Origin: Gammaproteobacteria bacterium
Lineage (GTDB): Bacteria; Pseudomonadota; Gammaproteobacteria; Pseudomonadales; Azotimanducaceae
Assembly (NCBI GenBank): GCA_018665025.1
Contig: JABJED010000085.1
Coordinates: 1 to 32,038, forward strand
Direction of reading: 5' to 3'
DNA: 32,038 nucleotides
The translations under genes and the position numbers were made by a program. The notes below the pieces were generated by a model that was not told the DNA's origin, ran no database searches, and saw nothing but the letters and a program-made list of their open reading frames with translations. How positions within the stretch are numbered: position 1 is the stretch's first letter; every line of letters starts with the position of its first letter. Below are positions 9,392-17,907 of the stretch, piece after piece.

Positions 9392-9793
9392 TCAGGCAGA
9401 GGCCTGTTCAGCCGTTTCTGCCGGCGGCAGCCTCGTCGACCACCATATTAGTGCCACCAGGAACACCTGGATAACAAGTCTGACAGATAAAGCGGTTTCT
9501 GATACATCAGGGAACTGTTCCGGGTGCAGCCACATGTGTACATTGGCTGGTGTGACGGCCAGTGTCAGCGCGATTATGCCCCACCCGGCTAGCGGGCGAG
9601 CCTTTGGCCAGAGAATCAGGATTGCCAGCAGAACCTCAAATACGCCGCTGGCGTAAACAGCGAACAGTGGCCAGGGCCACCAGGGCGGAACAATAGCGAC
9701 AAAAAAATCGGTATTGGTGAAGTGCGTGACACCACCACCGAAGAACCAAACGAATACGACAGCAAGACCTGCGTAGCGAAGATATTTGATCAT
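9392..9793 (-). CDS. DoxX-like small membrane protein
   Basis: A 133-residue protein with four predicted membrane segments (about residues 5-22, 42-62, 68-86 and 103-120). The spacing and motifs such as YASGVFEVLLAILIL and TPANVHMWLHPEQFP are those of DoxX/DoxX-like family proteins. These are small inner-membrane proteins linked in some bacteria to quinone or thiol redox processes; most have no assigned function. The ATG at 9793 is preceded by GGAT, a weak ribosome site. The gene is divergent from the D-2-hydroxyacid dehydrogenase, sharing a 160-base region with repeated TATAGCG motifs. Confidence 0.75.
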   Translation of the reverse strand: MIKYLRYAGLAVVFVWFFGGGVTHFTNTDFFVAIVPPWWPWPLFAVYASGVFEVLLAILILWPKARPLAGWGIIALTLAVTPANVHMWLHPEQFPDVSETALSVRLVIQVFLVALIWWSTRLPPAETAEQASA

Positions 9794-9840
9794 GCTTCTA
9801 TCCAGTTGAGAGGCGCGGGAGGTTACATAGTGGCGCCCAG

Positions 9841-9897
9841 TTTATAGCGGTGTCGGCGCAAAGTACCAGGCAATTTTATAGCGCTGGCTATAGCGCT
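9841..9897. promoter_or_regulatory. Repeated TATAGCG(CT) motif in a divergent intergenic region
   Basis: TTTATAGCG at 9841-9849, TATAGCGCT at 9877-9885 and TATAGCGCT again at 9889-9897, the last two spaced 12 bases start to start (about one helical turn). The AGCGCT core is palindromic. This lies between divergent genes and looks like a set of operator sites, but no cognate regulator is visible in the window. Confidence 0.35.
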
Positions 9898-9954
9898 TTG
9901 TCTTCGTCGCTTTAGACTGTCGTTTCTTAAGCAATAGACTATTGAAGAAATATT

Positions 9955-10935
9955 ATGCATGAGTTGCTGCTAGCTGAATCAACGTATCGGCAGATGGAAT
10001 TGGAATCAATGCTGTTTCCGGACATTAGATATGTGACGATCAATGAAGCAGGCGAGATCAAGAGAGATGGTGAAGATGTTGAAGAACCTGATCTGTGTAT
10101 CGACATGGCTCGGTTGGACATGGCTCTCTTTATGACCGGTCAGGCGGAATTGATCACCCGCCTGATAGATCAGGTTGATGCATTCAGGTTCGTTCAAACG
10201 TCGGCTGCCGGGCTTAATGACCCGGTGTTCCAAACTATCGTGGCTAAGACCGATGTGTTTTGTAACAGTGACGCGCAGTCTGCTTCGATCGCCGAGTTTG
10301 TGGTTGCTTCGGTTCTTAACCGGTGGCATCGATTTGATGTTCGCAGGGAACGGCAATTGGCCCATCAGTGGCGAGAGAACTTTTTTAAGCAAATACTGGG
10401 GTCGCAATGGTTGATCGTTGGCTACGGCAATATTGGCCAGATAGTCGCGAAGCAGGTTAAGGGCTTTGGTGCGGAAGTCACTGGCGTGAAAAGAGACCTG
10501 ACCCCGCATGAGTACGCCGATCACCTGGTATCACTGGAAGATGTCAATCAGCATGTTCCGGAAGCTGATGTCGTGGTGTTGTCGTGCCCGTTAAATGACC
10601 AGACGAGTCAGGTTGTGAATGCTGACTTTCTCTCTCGAATGAAGTCTGATGCAGTGTTAGTCAATATTGGCAGGGGGCTACTCGTTGATGAGGACGCGTT
10701 GTTGGTAGCACTGGATGACGGCAAACTGGATTACGCAATAATGGATGTTTTCCAGAATGAACCTCTGCCTGATGATTCAATTTTCTGGGAACATGACCGG
10801 GTGCAGATGACCCCACATTCGTCCCACCGGGGTTCAAGAACCGAAGAATTGTTTGACGCGCTGTTTACACACAATTTGAACCAGTTTCTCTTGGGTAAAC
10901 GGGTAAGGAATCAGGTTGTCTCCGGGTCTTTCTAA
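9955..10935 (+). CDS. D-2-hydroxyacid dehydrogenase (probable NADPH-type 2-oxoacid reductase)
   Basis: A 326-residue cytoplasmic oxidoreductase of the D-isomer-specific 2-hydroxyacid dehydrogenase family. The nucleotide-binding loop is GYGNIG (about 156-161). The catalytic triad is complete: R240 in NIGRG, E269 in QNEPLP and H288 in MTPHSS. The segment after the second beta strand reads GVKRD, with basic residues where NAD-specific enzymes carry Asp; by family knowledge this favours NADPH and therefore a reductase role like glyoxylate/hydroxypyruvate reductase GhrA. ATG start with a GAAGAA-type weak ribosome site. It is divergent from the DoxX-like gene. Confidence 0.88.
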   Translation: MHELLLAESTYRQMELESMLFPDIRYVTINEAGEIKRDGEDVEEPDLCIDMARLDMALFMTGQAELITRLIDQVDAFRFVQTSAAGLNDPVFQTIVAKTDVFCNSDAQSASIAEFVVASVLNRWHRFDVRRERQLAHQWRENFFKQILGSQWLIVGYGNIGQIVAKQVKGFGAEVTGVKRDLTPHEYADHLVSLEDVNQHVPEADVVVLSCPLNDQTSQVVNADFLSRMKSDAVLVNIGRGLLVDEDALLVALDDGKLDYAIMDVFQNEPLPDDSIFWEHDRVQMTPHSSHRGSRTEELFDALFTHNLNQFLLGKRVRNQVVSGSF

Positions 10936-11077
10936 TCATCAGCAAGGTCTTCCTGGCGTATTCGGTGGACAGGTGTTCCACGGTGCTACGGATTTTCCGA
11001 CCCCTTTGGTGAGAGTAGAGTGTTGTTGTTACTGAGAAGGGTGCTGTTGTCCTGCTCCTGCATACTATGGCAGTAGG

Positions 11078-11094
11078 CGCAACGCCGGGTTGCG
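11078..11094. other. Small hairpin upstream of the first GMC oxidoreductase
   Basis: CGCAAC/GTTGCG six-base stem with a five-base loop, within the 240-base non-coding stretch between the D-2-hydroxyacid dehydrogenase and GMC genes. No T-tract follows. Its role is unknown; it may lie in the leader of the GMC gene. Confidence 0.2.
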
Positions 11095-11177
11095 GTGGAG
11101 GGTATGCCTATTATCAGGGGTGCTTTCTAAACGTTAAATGAACATGTACTAGAGGTTCCTTAAAGAGAGTTTGCTAA

Positions 11178-12770
11178 ATGAATTATGACTTTATTGTTGT
11201 GGGTGCAGGTTCTGCAGGATGTGTGCTGGCTAATCGATTGACAGCAGATGGCGAGCACAAAGTGCTTCTGTTAGAGGCGGGTGACAAAGATACCAGCCCG
11301 CTAATCCACATGCCCAATGGCGTGGGAGTTGTCATCGCTGGCACCAAGTACAACTGGCAATTCAATACGGCGAGTGAGCCTGAATTGAATAATCGTGAAT
11401 TGTTCTGGCCCAGGGGCAAGGGCCTGGGTGGTTCAAGCTCCATCAATGGCATGGTTTACATCCGTGGGCATGCCTCTGACTACGATAGCTGGCGGCAACA
11501 GGGAAACATGGGGTGGGGATATGAGGATGTGTTGCCCTATTTCAAGAAGTCCATGAACCAGGAGCGGGGGGAAGATGATTATCATGGTGTAGGTGGTCCT
11601 CTGAATGTGAAGGATGGCAACAGCAAGATGTCCATACACAGGAAGTTCATTGATGCTGGGGTTGAAGCGGGTTATCCGTTCAATCCTGATTTCAATGGTG
11701 CAGAGCAGGAAGGCGTGGGACCAATACAGCTTACCAAGATCGGCAATAAACGTTGCAGTGCTGCCCGGGGATATCTGACTCCTATCATGGCGCGGAGTAA
11801 CCTGACAATAGCGACGGCTGCGCGCCTAACTAGAATCGTTGTTAAAGATGGTCGCGCAACGGGGGTTGAGTACCTTCATAAAGGTGAAGTGAAGAAAGCA
11901 AATGCTTCAAGAGAAGTGTTGTTGTGTGCGGGCGCAGTTCAGTCGCCTCAGCTGTTGAAGCTTTCTGGTATCGGAAACGCCGAGGAGCTTGAATCCCATG
12001 GGATAGATTGCCTGCACGACCTCCCGGGCGTAGGAGAGAATTTGCAAGATCATCTGGATGTCGTTGTGCAATTCCATGCTGAAGAGTCAGCGACACTGCA
12101 GAAATTCTCGAAGTGGTACAACGTGGCTTATGCGGGGCTCCGCTATCTGATTCTGGGTGACGGACCAGGAACCGAGAACGCTATGGAAGCCGCGGGGTTT
12201 GTGAAGAGCCGACCAGATATTGACCTTCCGGACCTGCAGTTGCATTTCATTCCGACTTTTATGTTTGATCACGGGCGTAAACGGGACGATCAATCTGGCA
12301 TTTGTATGCACGTCTGTCAGTTGCGGCCTGCCAGTCGTGGCAGAATCCTGCTAGAGAATGCGGACCCTTTGTCGGATCCAAAAATAGAAGCCGGATACCT
12401 GAGTGCACCTGGTGATCTGGAAGTGATGGTTCAGGGTGTCAAAGTGGCGAGGCGTATTTTTGGAATGAAAGCGTTAAGTTCAATCATTGGCGAAGAACAT
12501 TCAAGCTCACGAGGGCGCGAGACTGACGAATCGATTGCAGAGTTTGTCAGGGAATATGCTGAAACCATCTATCACCCGGTCGGAACCTGCAAGATGGGTA
12601 TTGATGAAATGTCGGTCGTTGATGACCAGTTGCGGGTCAATGGGTTAAAGGGGTTAAGGGTCGTTGATGCGTCCATTATGCCAACGCTGGTGGGTGGTAA
12701 TACGAATGCACCAGTTATTATGATTGCAGAGAAGGCCAGCGATATGATTCTTGAAGCAGTTGGCCAATAG
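11178..12770 (+). CDS. GMC-family FAD oxidoreductase (choline dehydrogenase-like alcohol dehydrogenase)
   Basis: A 530-residue flavoprotein. The N-terminal FAD-binding VVGAGSAGC motif (residues 7-15) and GLGGSSSINGMVYIRG (GMC signature 1) are present, and the second signature GAVQSPQLLKLSGIG lies mid-protein. The catalytic pair is H466 in YHPVGTCKMG and N510 in GGNTNAPV. GMC enzymes oxidise primary or secondary alcohols such as choline, long-chain or terpenoid alcohols to aldehydes; the exact substrate is not readable, and no betaine aldehyde dehydrogenase is next door, so betA is not assigned. The ATG has AAGAGAG about 8 bases upstream. A second GMC protein is encoded at 30169-31800. Confidence 0.93.
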   Translation: MNYDFIVVGAGSAGCVLANRLTADGEHKVLLLEAGDKDTSPLIHMPNGVGVVIAGTKYNWQFNTASEPELNNRELFWPRGKGLGGSSSINGMVYIRGHASDYDSWRQQGNMGWGYEDVLPYFKKSMNQERGEDDYHGVGGPLNVKDGNSKMSIHRKFIDAGVEAGYPFNPDFNGAEQEGVGPIQLTKIGNKRCSAARGYLTPIMARSNLTIATAARLTRIVVKDGRATGVEYLHKGEVKKANASREVLLCAGAVQSPQLLKLSGIGNAEELESHGIDCLHDLPGVGENLQDHLDVVVQFHAEESATLQKFSKWYNVAYAGLRYLILGDGPGTENAMEAAGFVKSRPDIDLPDLQLHFIPTFMFDHGRKRDDQSGICMHVCQLRPASRGRILLENADPLSDPKIEAGYLSAPGDLEVMVQGVKVARRIFGMKALSSIIGEEHSSSRGRETDESIAEFVREYAETIYHPVGTCKMGIDEMSVVDDQLRVNGLKGLRVVDASIMPTLVGGNTNAPVIMIAEKASDMILEAVGQ

Positions 12771-12825
12771 ACGGGCCACTCGCTAGGCCTGCCTGCGGTT
12801 TATCGACCGTCAATACCACGTTCGG

Positions 12826-12886
12826 GAACCGGTATTGTCAAACGACATATAGATCGCTTCTAGTGCCCGTACCCACATACCGGTTC
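12826..12886. repeat. Ten-base inverted repeat with ACCGGT cores
   Basis: GAACCGGTAT (12826-12835) and its exact reverse complement ATACCGGTTC (12877-12886), 41 bases apart, in the 238-base gap between the convergent GMC and cyclase genes. Each arm contains the palindrome ACCGGT. It could fold as a large stem or act as paired binding sites; I see no ORF here. Confidence 0.4.
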
Positions 12887-13008
12887 GGTGTTTGTAGTCG
12901 TTTTTGCCGGGTGCTGTCCGGAGGCTTGATAGTCTTGCAAACAAGATTTCCCAAGCCCACATGTCGAACTTCCTGTTGGTTGTCTGGGCATCTGCTCGTT
13001 TGACACGG

Positions 13009-13986
13009 TTAGAACACGGCGAGTGGGTTTAGGGGTGACCCGGTTCCGCCGGAGACTCTTAACGGGGCGCCGACATAAAGAAAGGTGACCCGTTTTTGTG
13101 CCTTGGCCACCTGTGCCAGTGTTTCAAGGTCAAGGTTGTCGAGGAGAGGCATGCCAAGCCCAACCAGCACGAGTTCATGTAATGGATTGGCCAAACCCTC
13201 AACACCTGAGGGCATGACATCGTTAACACCATCACTGCCAATCATTGCAACATCCCGCTTCTTTAGGAAGGCGGCCAGTGACGCGTGAGCGCCGGCGGCT
13301 TTTTCCAGGAAGTTCCATTGACCATCCTTGTCTACCTTGGCCCAACGGCCCGTACGAATGAGCAGAACATCACCGCTGCGTATTTTTACCCGATTTTTCT
13401 TCTCCCATGCCTTCAGGTCGTCTGCTGTAATAGCCATGCCGGGTTCAAGAAAGTCGACCCCGAGGAACGCTGGCATATCTACCAGGACACCGCGAGTAAA
13501 AACGCCATTAACACCGGCATTGTGGATGCCAAGCTTGTCGGTGCCATTGGGTTTAGCGGCGGAATAAGGAACGCCGTTGTAGAAGTACCCCTTATGCGCG
13601 AAATGGGGCAGGCCGTCCATATGTGAATGTGCAAACCCGTGATAATCCACCGCATATCGATCGCCGGCGATCTGGTGACCGCTGAACTCTGCAACATAGA
13701 CTTCATGTTTGAATGGATTTGCATTCAATGGGTCCGACACCGTGTTTAAGTCCAGTGCCAATGAAACTGTAATACCCTCGCGAACAAGCTTCGCCGCCGA
13801 TTTGCGGGTCTTTTCTGTGATGAGGTTCAGGGTACCCAGTTCATCGTCTGCACCCCAGCGACCCCAATTAGAGATGTCCTGCATCAACTGATCATATTCC
13901 GCCCGGCTCATCGCTTCAGGTGAGTCGATGGCTAGTATTGGTGAACTTAAACAAAGCAGTAATATTGGGATTAAAATACGCATCAT
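13009..13986 (-). CDS. Exported cyclase-family hydrolase (kynurenine formamidase-like fold)
   Basis: A protein of about 325 residues with a signal peptide (MMRILIPILLLCLSSPILA) and one cyclase-family domain. The WGRWGADDELGTLNLI opening is typical of the bacterial subfamily, and the metal-binding cluster HSHMDGLPH carries the His-x-Asp-x3-His pattern that corresponds to HxGTHxDxPxH in kynurenine formamidase. Members hydrolyse amides, lactones or related rings using a metal; this one would act in the periplasm. The frame is open to a TTG at 14013, but I chose the ATG at 13986 because the signal peptide then begins properly; the next codon is also ATG. It is divergent from the luciferase-like gene. 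Confidence 0.82.
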   Translation of the reverse strand: MMRILIPILLLCLSSPILAIDSPEAMSRAEYDQLMQDISNWGRWGADDELGTLNLITEKTRKSAAKLVREGITVSLALDLNTVSDPLNANPFKHEVYVAEFSGHQIAGDRYAVDYHGFAHSHMDGLPHFAHKGYFYNGVPYSAAKPNGTDKLGIHNAGVNGVFTRGVLVDMPAFLGVDFLEPGMAITADDLKAWEKKNRVKIRSGDVLLIRTGRWAKVDKDGQWNFLEKAAGAHASLAAFLKKRDVAMIGSDGVNDVMPSGVEGLANPLHELVLVGLGMPLLDNLDLETLAQVAKAQKRVTFLYVGAPLRVSGGTGSPLNPLAVF

Positions 13987-14111
13987 CGGATTCTCACAAT
14001 TCGTTACCTTCAAAATACGCCGATTTCCAGTGCAGGTAAATCGGGAATTCTATTTGCGTCTGGAGGTACTGTGGCATTAGGCTAGGGCTTTAAATTATTT
14101 TGAGATTTACT

Positions 14112-15113
14112 ATGACGCGTTCCATTAATTTCGGTTTGTGGTACGACTTCCGAAATCCAGGCCATCAGGTGAGCTTCGAGAAGCTCTATCGTGATTCACT
14201 CGACCAGATTGCGTGGGCAGAGACCATCGGGTTCGATTCAGTTTGGCTGACTGAACATCATTTTGTCCAGGATGGCTATTGCCCATCGCCGCTGGTCGTC
14301 GCCGCCGCTATTGGCGAGCGAACCAGTAGAATGCGGATTGGTACTAATTTGATGTTGTTACCTCTGGCGGACCCGGTGCGGTTGGCTGAGGACGCTGCAG
14401 CGCTTGCCATTCTGACAGGTGGCCGGTTCGATCTTGGCGTGGGCCTTGGATACCGACAACTGGAGTTCGACTATTTCGGGCGGAAGATTAGTCACAGGCC
14501 CAGCCTGATGGAAGAAGGTGTTTCTATCATTCGACAGGCTTGGTCGGGTGAGCCGATTTCGCATCACGGAAAGCGATATGACATAGAGGGTATCAAGGTC
14601 AGTCCGACCCCGGAGTCTATTCCAAGGTTGCTGATGGGTGGCATGGCGGAACCTGCCATTGACAGAGCAGCACGACTGGGCGACGGATTTCTTTCCACGG
14701 GGGGTATCGGACTCGAGGAATACACCAGTGCCGCGAAAAGGGCCGGCAGGGATGCGGCTATCTATGCGGGGCATTGGGGGATCATTGCAGATGATCCCGA
14801 AAAGGAGGCTGTAGAAGTCGGCGGCAATGTTCTCTACCAGACAAATGAGTATATCAGTTGGGGCGCTTTCGGGCCGCCAGCTGAAACGCCGTTATTTGAG
14901 AATTCGGAAAGCGCCATTGCAGGCGGGCTTTATGAACTCATGGACGGTGCGGGAGCGATTGAAGCATTAACTACACTGCTGCTAGGGCACCCTGGCATAA
15001 AGGATATTCACTTCTGGGCGCAGTTCCCCGGTGAATCGGTGGAACATGGCAGCAGGAGGATTGAGTATATTGCTAATCATGTTCTACCCGCGGTCAGAAA
15101 AAATATTTCGTAA
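14112..15113 (+). CDS. Luciferase-like (LLM class) flavin-dependent monooxygenase
   Basis: About 333 residues forming a single TIM-barrel of the bacterial luciferase superfamily, which uses reduced FMN or F420. The motifs GFDSVWLTEHHF, TSRMRIGTNLMLLPLADPVRLAEDAA and GGRFDLGVGLGYRQLEFDYFG (given here as separate signature strands) are typical of the LLM class. A DGFLSTGG phosphate-binding segment follows. Such enzymes oxidise aldehydes, ketones, sulphonates or similar compounds with O2 and need a separate flavin reductase, which is not nearby. The ATG at 14112 was preferred to a TTG four codons earlier. A flavin monooxygenase stub follows 38 bases downstream on the same strand. Confidence 0.88.
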   Translation: MTRSINFGLWYDFRNPGHQVSFEKLYRDSLDQIAWAETIGFDSVWLTEHHFVQDGYCPSPLVVAAAIGERTSRMRIGTNLMLLPLADPVRLAEDAAALAILTGGRFDLGVGLGYRQLEFDYFGRKISHRPSLMEEGVSIIRQAWSGEPISHHGKRYDIEGIKVSPTPESIPRLLMGGMAEPAIDRAARLGDGFLSTGGIGLEEYTSAAKRAGRDAAIYAGHWGIIADDPEKEAVEVGGNVLYQTNEYISWGAFGPPAETPLFENSESAIAGGLYELMDGAGAIEALTTLLLGHPGIKDIHFWAQFPGESVEHGSRRIEYIANHVLPAVRKNIS

Positions 15114-15151
15114 ACGAAAACGAGTATGAAAGTATTTTGGAATGACGGGGT

Positions 15152-15261
15152 ATGTCTGAAGCCGTGGACAACAGCGCAGATCAAATAGACAAGGAAGCGC
15201 TGAAACGAAAGTATAGGGAAGTACGCGACAAGCCTATCGATCGTCGGGACAAATTAACACC
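15152..15261 (+). pseudogene. N-terminal stub resembling a flavin monooxygenase (Baeyer-Villiger-type)
   Basis: An ATG-led frame reads about 36 plausible residues, including DKEALKRKYREVRDKP, before running antisense through the end of the MFS gene (stop of that gene at 15262). The phrase is like the EALR-KYR-ERDKR leader I know at the start of many Baeyer-Villiger-type monooxygenases, just before their FAD domain. No FAD domain follows in any frame. I infer that a monooxygenase gene downstream of the luciferase-like gene was lost, leaving its first codons. It could instead be a chance ORF; the assignment rests on a short match from memory. Confidence 0.35.
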
Positions 15262-16467
15262 TCATAGATCCTTCGTTGCAATCATAGGTGGAAAGAAAAA
15301 GAGCACTACAAGAGCGCTAACGCTAACTGCTGCCGCGGTCGCTGCCAATGGCAGAAGTCCCAGGGTAATAAATGGTGCAAGTAATGCTGTACCAATAGAC
15401 GTCGTAGCGAATACCAGCAGGATCACCAGTGCAGCGCCTCTGGCGTCGTTGTCTCCGGAAGCGATAATGGCCTGGTAGAAGCCCGGTGGACCGCGGACCC
15501 CTAGCCCCAGGTTAACAAATGCAAACAGAATCCAGAGCATGGCAGGCTCCCGGTTCGGGGTGACTAATGCGTAAATCAGGATTGCGACACTCCCTGTGGC
15601 TGCCAGGCCGGAACCAAACCAGATAGTCCACTCGGGGCCAAACCGTTCCACCAGGGAATGCACGGTATTGGAGGCGATGATAAATAATGTAATGCCGATG
15701 ACTTGCATTATCACGAAATCGCCCAAGCTACCGTTCATACCGATTGTGATAACTGTGGGAGCACCGAAGACGAAGATCAACAGACCGCCAAGGGTGAATG
15801 CCTGGCTTAGCGCGTAGCGTAAAAAAGGGCCGGATCGCAACAATGCCAAATAGCTTGATCTGGAAACCTTGTCTTGTTGCACTGCAGAGCCCGTTGGAAG
15901 AGCGGCTGTAAATAACCAGATGATGGACAGTAAAAAGGCAAGCCCCGCTGTAATAAAAAAGGAAGCGCGCCAATCCGTGTAGTGTAGTAACAACGTACCA
16001 GCAACCGGTGCGAGAGCAGGAACTACCGATTCAATGCTCCCCATTAAACCCAGCGCGCGTAACGCGCTTCGGTCGTCAAACAGCAGGCGGATTATGCCGG
16101 GAGCAAACACGGCAGGGGCTGCGGCGAAGAATCCCTGTACTACCCGGTAGCCCACAAGTTCAAGAATCGTCCCGCTGAATGAGCATAGGAAAGATGTGAT
16201 TGAGTAGGCGGCAAGGGTGCCGAGTAATAACGACTTTTTATCGTACCGTGCGCCCAGTTCACCAAAAACCAGGAGTCCGATGGCGGTGCCCCCGGTAAAT
16301 GCCGCAAGCACAAGTTGGGCCTGACTGAGGGTGCCTTTGATATATTCTGGAAGCGTGGGTACGGCCGGTAAGACCAGGTCAGTTCCCGCGAGTCCCAGAA
16401 TTGTACCGGCTATGATTAAGGCGAATAGATACTGTTTATTGTGTACTTCCTTCTGAGGGAATTGCAT
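15262..16467 (-). CDS. MFS transporter, Bcr/CflA-like
   Basis: A 401-residue, 12-helix permease. The first helix with TDLVLPAVPTLPEYI, then QAQLVLAAFTGGTAIGLLVFGELGARYDKK, a motif A region, resembles the Bcr/CflA drug-efflux family, where acidic and Pro residues in helix 1 are conserved. A YRVVQGFFAAAPAVFAPGI helix 4 also fits. It could export drugs or, given its position, move the substrate of the oxidase. Its ATG starts 3 bases after the stop of the DAO-family oxidase gene on the same strand (TAG-GCA-ATG), so the two are almost certainly one transcript with coupled translation. Its 3' end meets a truncated monooxygenase stub on the other strand. Confidence 0.85.
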   Translation of the reverse strand: MQFPQKEVHNKQYLFALIIAGTILGLAGTDLVLPAVPTLPEYIKGTLSQAQLVLAAFTGGTAIGLLVFGELGARYDKKSLLLGTLAAYSITSFLCSFSGTILELVGYRVVQGFFAAAPAVFAPGIIRLLFDDRSALRALGLMGSIESVVPALAPVAGTLLLHYTDWRASFFITAGLAFLLSIIWLFTAALPTGSAVQQDKVSRSSYLALLRSGPFLRYALSQAFTLGGLLIFVFGAPTVITIGMNGSLGDFVIMQVIGITLFIIASNTVHSLVERFGPEWTIWFGSGLAATGSVAILIYALVTPNREPAMLWILFAFVNLGLGVRGPPGFYQAIIASGDNDARGAALVILLVFATTSIGTALLAPFITLGLLPLAATAAAVSVSALVVLFFFPPMIATKDL

Positions 16468-16470
16468 TGC

Positions 16471-17745
16471 CTATGCCATAACCGATGCTGTTTCCTGAAT
16501 ATCCCGGTTTCTGGAATAGAAAGAGAGGTTGATGGAGCGCTTGAGGCTCTTCAGGTTCAGTAATGATGGCGCTGAATCATGATCCCTATTTTCGATGATG
16601 GCAGCCATTAGGTCACCAACAACCGGGGCGTTCTTGAACTGGTTACCGCTGGTGCCAATAGCCAGGTAAAAGCCGGGTAAATCGGTTCGATCGTAGATGG
16701 GAATCCAGTCGTCTGAGACGTCGTACAAACCGACCGTTCCCCGGGCGTTGTTCTCGATGCCCAGTTCGGGCCAGCGCTGGGCTGCGCGAACTGCCTGTGC
16801 GGTCCATTGGGCTGTGAGCTGGTCGTTGTAGTCATCGGGATCCACAATTTCTGGCGGATCGCAGTCTGGATCCGCTGAACCGATCAGCATGTCTGCGCTA
16901 TCGGGTCTCTGGTAAACACCCGCATCGAGATCGACAATGAACCCGGCATTTTGCCGATAACCGGGAGGTGCTTTTAGATAAGCCACCTCATGGCGATGAG
17001 GTTTGGTTCTTATATTCAGGCTGCTTGTGATGCCTGCCAGGTCGTTGATGACAGAAGAGTGCGGCCCTGCGGCGTTAACGACCGTCGGTGCGCAGATGAT
17101 ATCGCCATCATCAAGCTGGACGCCTGAGATGGCTCCGCCTTCGCGTAGAATGTCTGTTACGCGAACGTTAAAACTAAAAGTGCTTCCTTCGTGTTCTGCT
17201 GCGACCTGCAAGTTGCTGGCAGCGAGTTGTGGATCAGATACGTAACCTGAAGCGGGTATAAAAATGCCACCTGTGATTTCACCAGCAACGGGTTCGCCGA
17301 AGCCCTCTTCATGCTGGCGTCTGGGCGGGCCGTAGGCCCGTAGACTGATTCCTGGATATTTTTTTTCGATTTCCTGTGGTGAGAGTCTCTGGAATTCAAC
17401 GCCGACCTTGTCCAGCATAGCGAGGTTGTTCTCGTACTGATGATCTGTTCCATCCCGGATCAGGACCAGGCCACCTGTTTCAACATAACGGGCAATGGGT
17501 CCGGGTGCGTAGTCAAGAAATTCGCGCCATCCTAACCAGCGATGTCGCGCCTCGTGTGCAAGGGCGCAGGAAGTTTCGTGCGAATAGAACGGTCGGACGA
17601 TTGCTGAAGAGTGGCTGGTAGAACCATAACCAGCGGACGGCAGGGCATCTACGTTCAGCGCTTTTATTCCGCGGCGGGCAAGGGCCAGTGATATGGAGCA
17701 TCCAATCACGCCTGCGCCGATAATGATGGCATCAAATGCTTTCAA
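16471..17745 (-). CDS. FAD-dependent amino-acid/sarcosine oxidase-type oxidoreductase (DAO family)
   Basis: A 424-residue flavoprotein with the N-terminal dinucleotide motif IIIGAGVIGCSISLALARRG (about residues 7-26). The TSHSSAIVRPFYSHE segment holds the isoalloxazine-facing residues seen in the glycine/D-amino acid and sarcosine oxidase family, and the C-terminal FYLAIGTSGNQFKNAPVVGDLMA closes the FAD fold. It would oxidise a secondary amine or amino acid, forming an imine and reduced flavin. TTG is the apparent start, with no clear ribosome site. The transporter 3 bases downstream is probably its partner in uptake or efflux. The gene is divergent from the cytochrome-PQQ dehydrogenase, sharing about 160 bases. 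Confidence 0.87.
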   Translation of the reverse strand: MKAFDAIIIGAGVIGCSISLALARRGIKALNVDALPSAGYGSTSHSSAIVRPFYSHETSCALAHEARHRWLGWREFLDYAPGPIARYVETGGLVLIRDGTDHQYENNLAMLDKVGVEFQRLSPQEIEKKYPGISLRAYGPPRRQHEEGFGEPVAGEITGGIFIPASGYVSDPQLAASNLQVAAEHEGSTFSFNVRVTDILREGGAISGVQLDDGDIICAPTVVNAAGPHSSVINDLAGITSSLNIRTKPHRHEVAYLKAPPGYRQNAGFIVDLDAGVYQRPDSADMLIGSADPDCDPPEIVDPDDYNDQLTAQWTAQAVRAAQRWPELGIENNARGTVGLYDVSDDWIPIYDRTDLPGFYLAIGTSGNQFKNAPVVGDLMAAIIENRDHDSAPSLLNLKSLKRSINLSFYSRNRDIQETASVMA

Positions 17746-17859
17746 GAACAGGGTCTGTATCAGGAGTGGTCTTACTGTAGCTGAGTTTTTTGTACAAACC
17801 TACTCACCTGGCGAGTATGGGGACAGTAAGGTTGAAAGATATTTCGTACCTCGTCAGTA

Positions 17860-17888
17860 TTGTCGCTATAGAATCCTGATAATAAAAT
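17860..17888 (+). promoter_or_regulatory. Possible sigma-70 promoter of the cytochrome-PQQ dehydrogenase
   Basis: TTGTCG (-35, 4 of 6) at 17860-17865, a 17-base spacer and TAAAAT (-10, 5 of 6) at 17883-17888. The predicted start of transcription near 17895 would give a leader of about 13 bases before the ATG at 17908. Confidence 0.35.
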
Positions 17889-17897
17889 TACAGTAAT

Positions 17898-17901
17898 GGA
17901 G
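17898..17901 (+). promoter_or_regulatory. Ribosome binding site choosing the ATG at 17908
   Basis: GGAG lies six bases before the ATG at 17908 and inside the alternative ATG at 17896, which itself lacks a site. This favours the shorter reading frame. Confidence 0.55.
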
Positions 17902-17907
17902 TTTAGG

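Noticed and set aside
13285-13626. Plus-strand ORF of 113 codons
   Set aside because: Antisense to the cyclase-family gene with its signal peptide and metal motif.
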